Assembly: GCF_009931695.1 (NCBI RefSeq)
Contig: NZ_CP048000.1
Span: forward strand, 2,435,501-2,499,500
Source of the DNA: Anaerocolumna sedimenticola
GTDB lineage: Bacteria > Bacillota > Clostridia > Lachnospirales > Lachnospiraceae
Length of the DNA: 64,000 nucleotides
Direction: 5' to 3'
The translations under genes and the position numbers were made by a program. Within the stretch, counting starts at the first letter, position 1; the number at the start of each line of letters is the position of its first letter. The notes under the pieces were generated by a model that was not told the DNA's origin, made no database searches, and saw nothing but the letters and a program-made list of their open reading frames with translations. Positions 63,762-64,000 of the stretch are shown in pieces.

Positions 63762-64000
63762 GTGAGAAATAATCAAAATCAATCACTCTTAAGGTATAAA
63801 CAGAGAAGTACACGTGTTGCAGCAACTGTATTTCTTGCACCTGTTATATTAATGATGCTGGTATTTATTGTATACCCTATTATCTCTACTTTTAACACCA
63901 GCTTATATGAATGGAACGGGATTTCTTCCGATAAAATTTTTATTGGATTCAGTAATTGGAAAGATCTTTTTGTTGATATTAACTTTTGGGTAGCCTTTCG
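63762..64000 (+). CDS. sugar ABC transporter permease (MalF type), truncated by window end
   Basis: The GTG at 63762 has GGAGG 9 nt upstream. The visible 79 residues include VAATVFLAPVILMMLVFIVY (first membrane helix) and TSLYEWNGISSDK with IGFSNW, the standard N-terminus of MalF-type sugar permeases. The frame is open to base 64000. It partners the binding protein encoded at 62034. Confidence 0.9.
   Translation, partial: MRNNQNQSLLRYKQRSTRVAATVFLAPVILMMLVFIVYPIISTFNTSLYEWNGISSDKIFIGFSNWKDLFVDINFWVAF

Noticed and set aside
1..64000. Prophage, integrative element or complete insertion sequence
   Set aside because: No integrase, transposase, phage structural or conjugation genes were found on either strand.

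Overview
The window looks like a chromosomal segment of a spore-forming, low-GC anaerobe of the Clostridia, most likely family Lachnospiraceae. The inference rests on gene content and order: tgt-yajC, a TIGR04086-type membrane protein and the SCIFF ranthipeptide pair scfA/scfB, then recJ, apt, rel, an MBL hydrolase, hemZ, an HD-GYP gene, hisS and aspS. AGGAGG-type ribosome binding sites are frequent, as are GTG/TTG starts and strong TTGACA-17-TATAAT promoters. No phage, plasmid, CRISPR or complete insertion sequence was seen.

Layout. 1-9.5 kb: the 3' part of an MFS transporter, a Csp-like subtilisin, tRNA-Trp, a leftward MoxR-DUF58-DUF4129-like operon, an HPr-like protein without the active-site His, and a Cache-HAMP-GGDEF-EAL protein. 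9.8-27.6 kb: the conserved housekeeping block. 27.8-41.3 kb: carbohydrate functions, namely a ROK regulator, a zinc alcohol/polyol dehydrogenase, a LacI regulator with an ABC importer (binding protein plus two permeases) and an intracellular DUF5060/DUF4038 glycosidase, and an AraC regulator divergent from an L-fucose/L-arabinose isomerase-like gene. 41.5-50 kb: an aromatic 2-oxoacid/arylacetate island with a sodium:solute symporter, two phenylacetate-CoA ligases, indolepyruvate ferredoxin oxidoreductase (iorAB) and two double-ACT proteins. 50-58 kb: an XRE regulator, a cold-shock protein, a cobalamin riboswitch controlling DUF4430 and ECF S-component genes, galM, upp, a sparse AT-rich stretch with a duplicated non-coding block, and a Ca2+/H+ antiporter. 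58-64 kb: a DUF362 protein, a polysaccharide deacetylase, a broken LysM-GH18 gene, and the start of a second sugar ABC importer that runs off the window.

The most interesting material is between genes. A structured leader repeat occurs three times (before apt, before the second paaK, and between a sugar-binding protein and its permease). Its two helices interleave like a pseudoknot, show compensatory changes, and each copy ends at the start codon of the next gene. A second repeat family (GTGAGAA...CGAACGC) lies just beyond terminators. A third is a set of hairpins with GGGGCTGYTGC arms; three of these sit between the gene for an extracellular binding protein and its membrane partner. There is also a four-fold 49-bp tandem duplication of the 3' end of the first paaK and a duplicated block of about 175 bp near 55-56 kb.

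Four genes are broken by single-base frameshifts (HD-GYP, a GNAT acetyltransferase, a small hypothetical, LysM-GH18). Without raw reads, real decay cannot be separated from sequencing error. All functional statements are read from sequence motifs and family knowledge; no database search was run.
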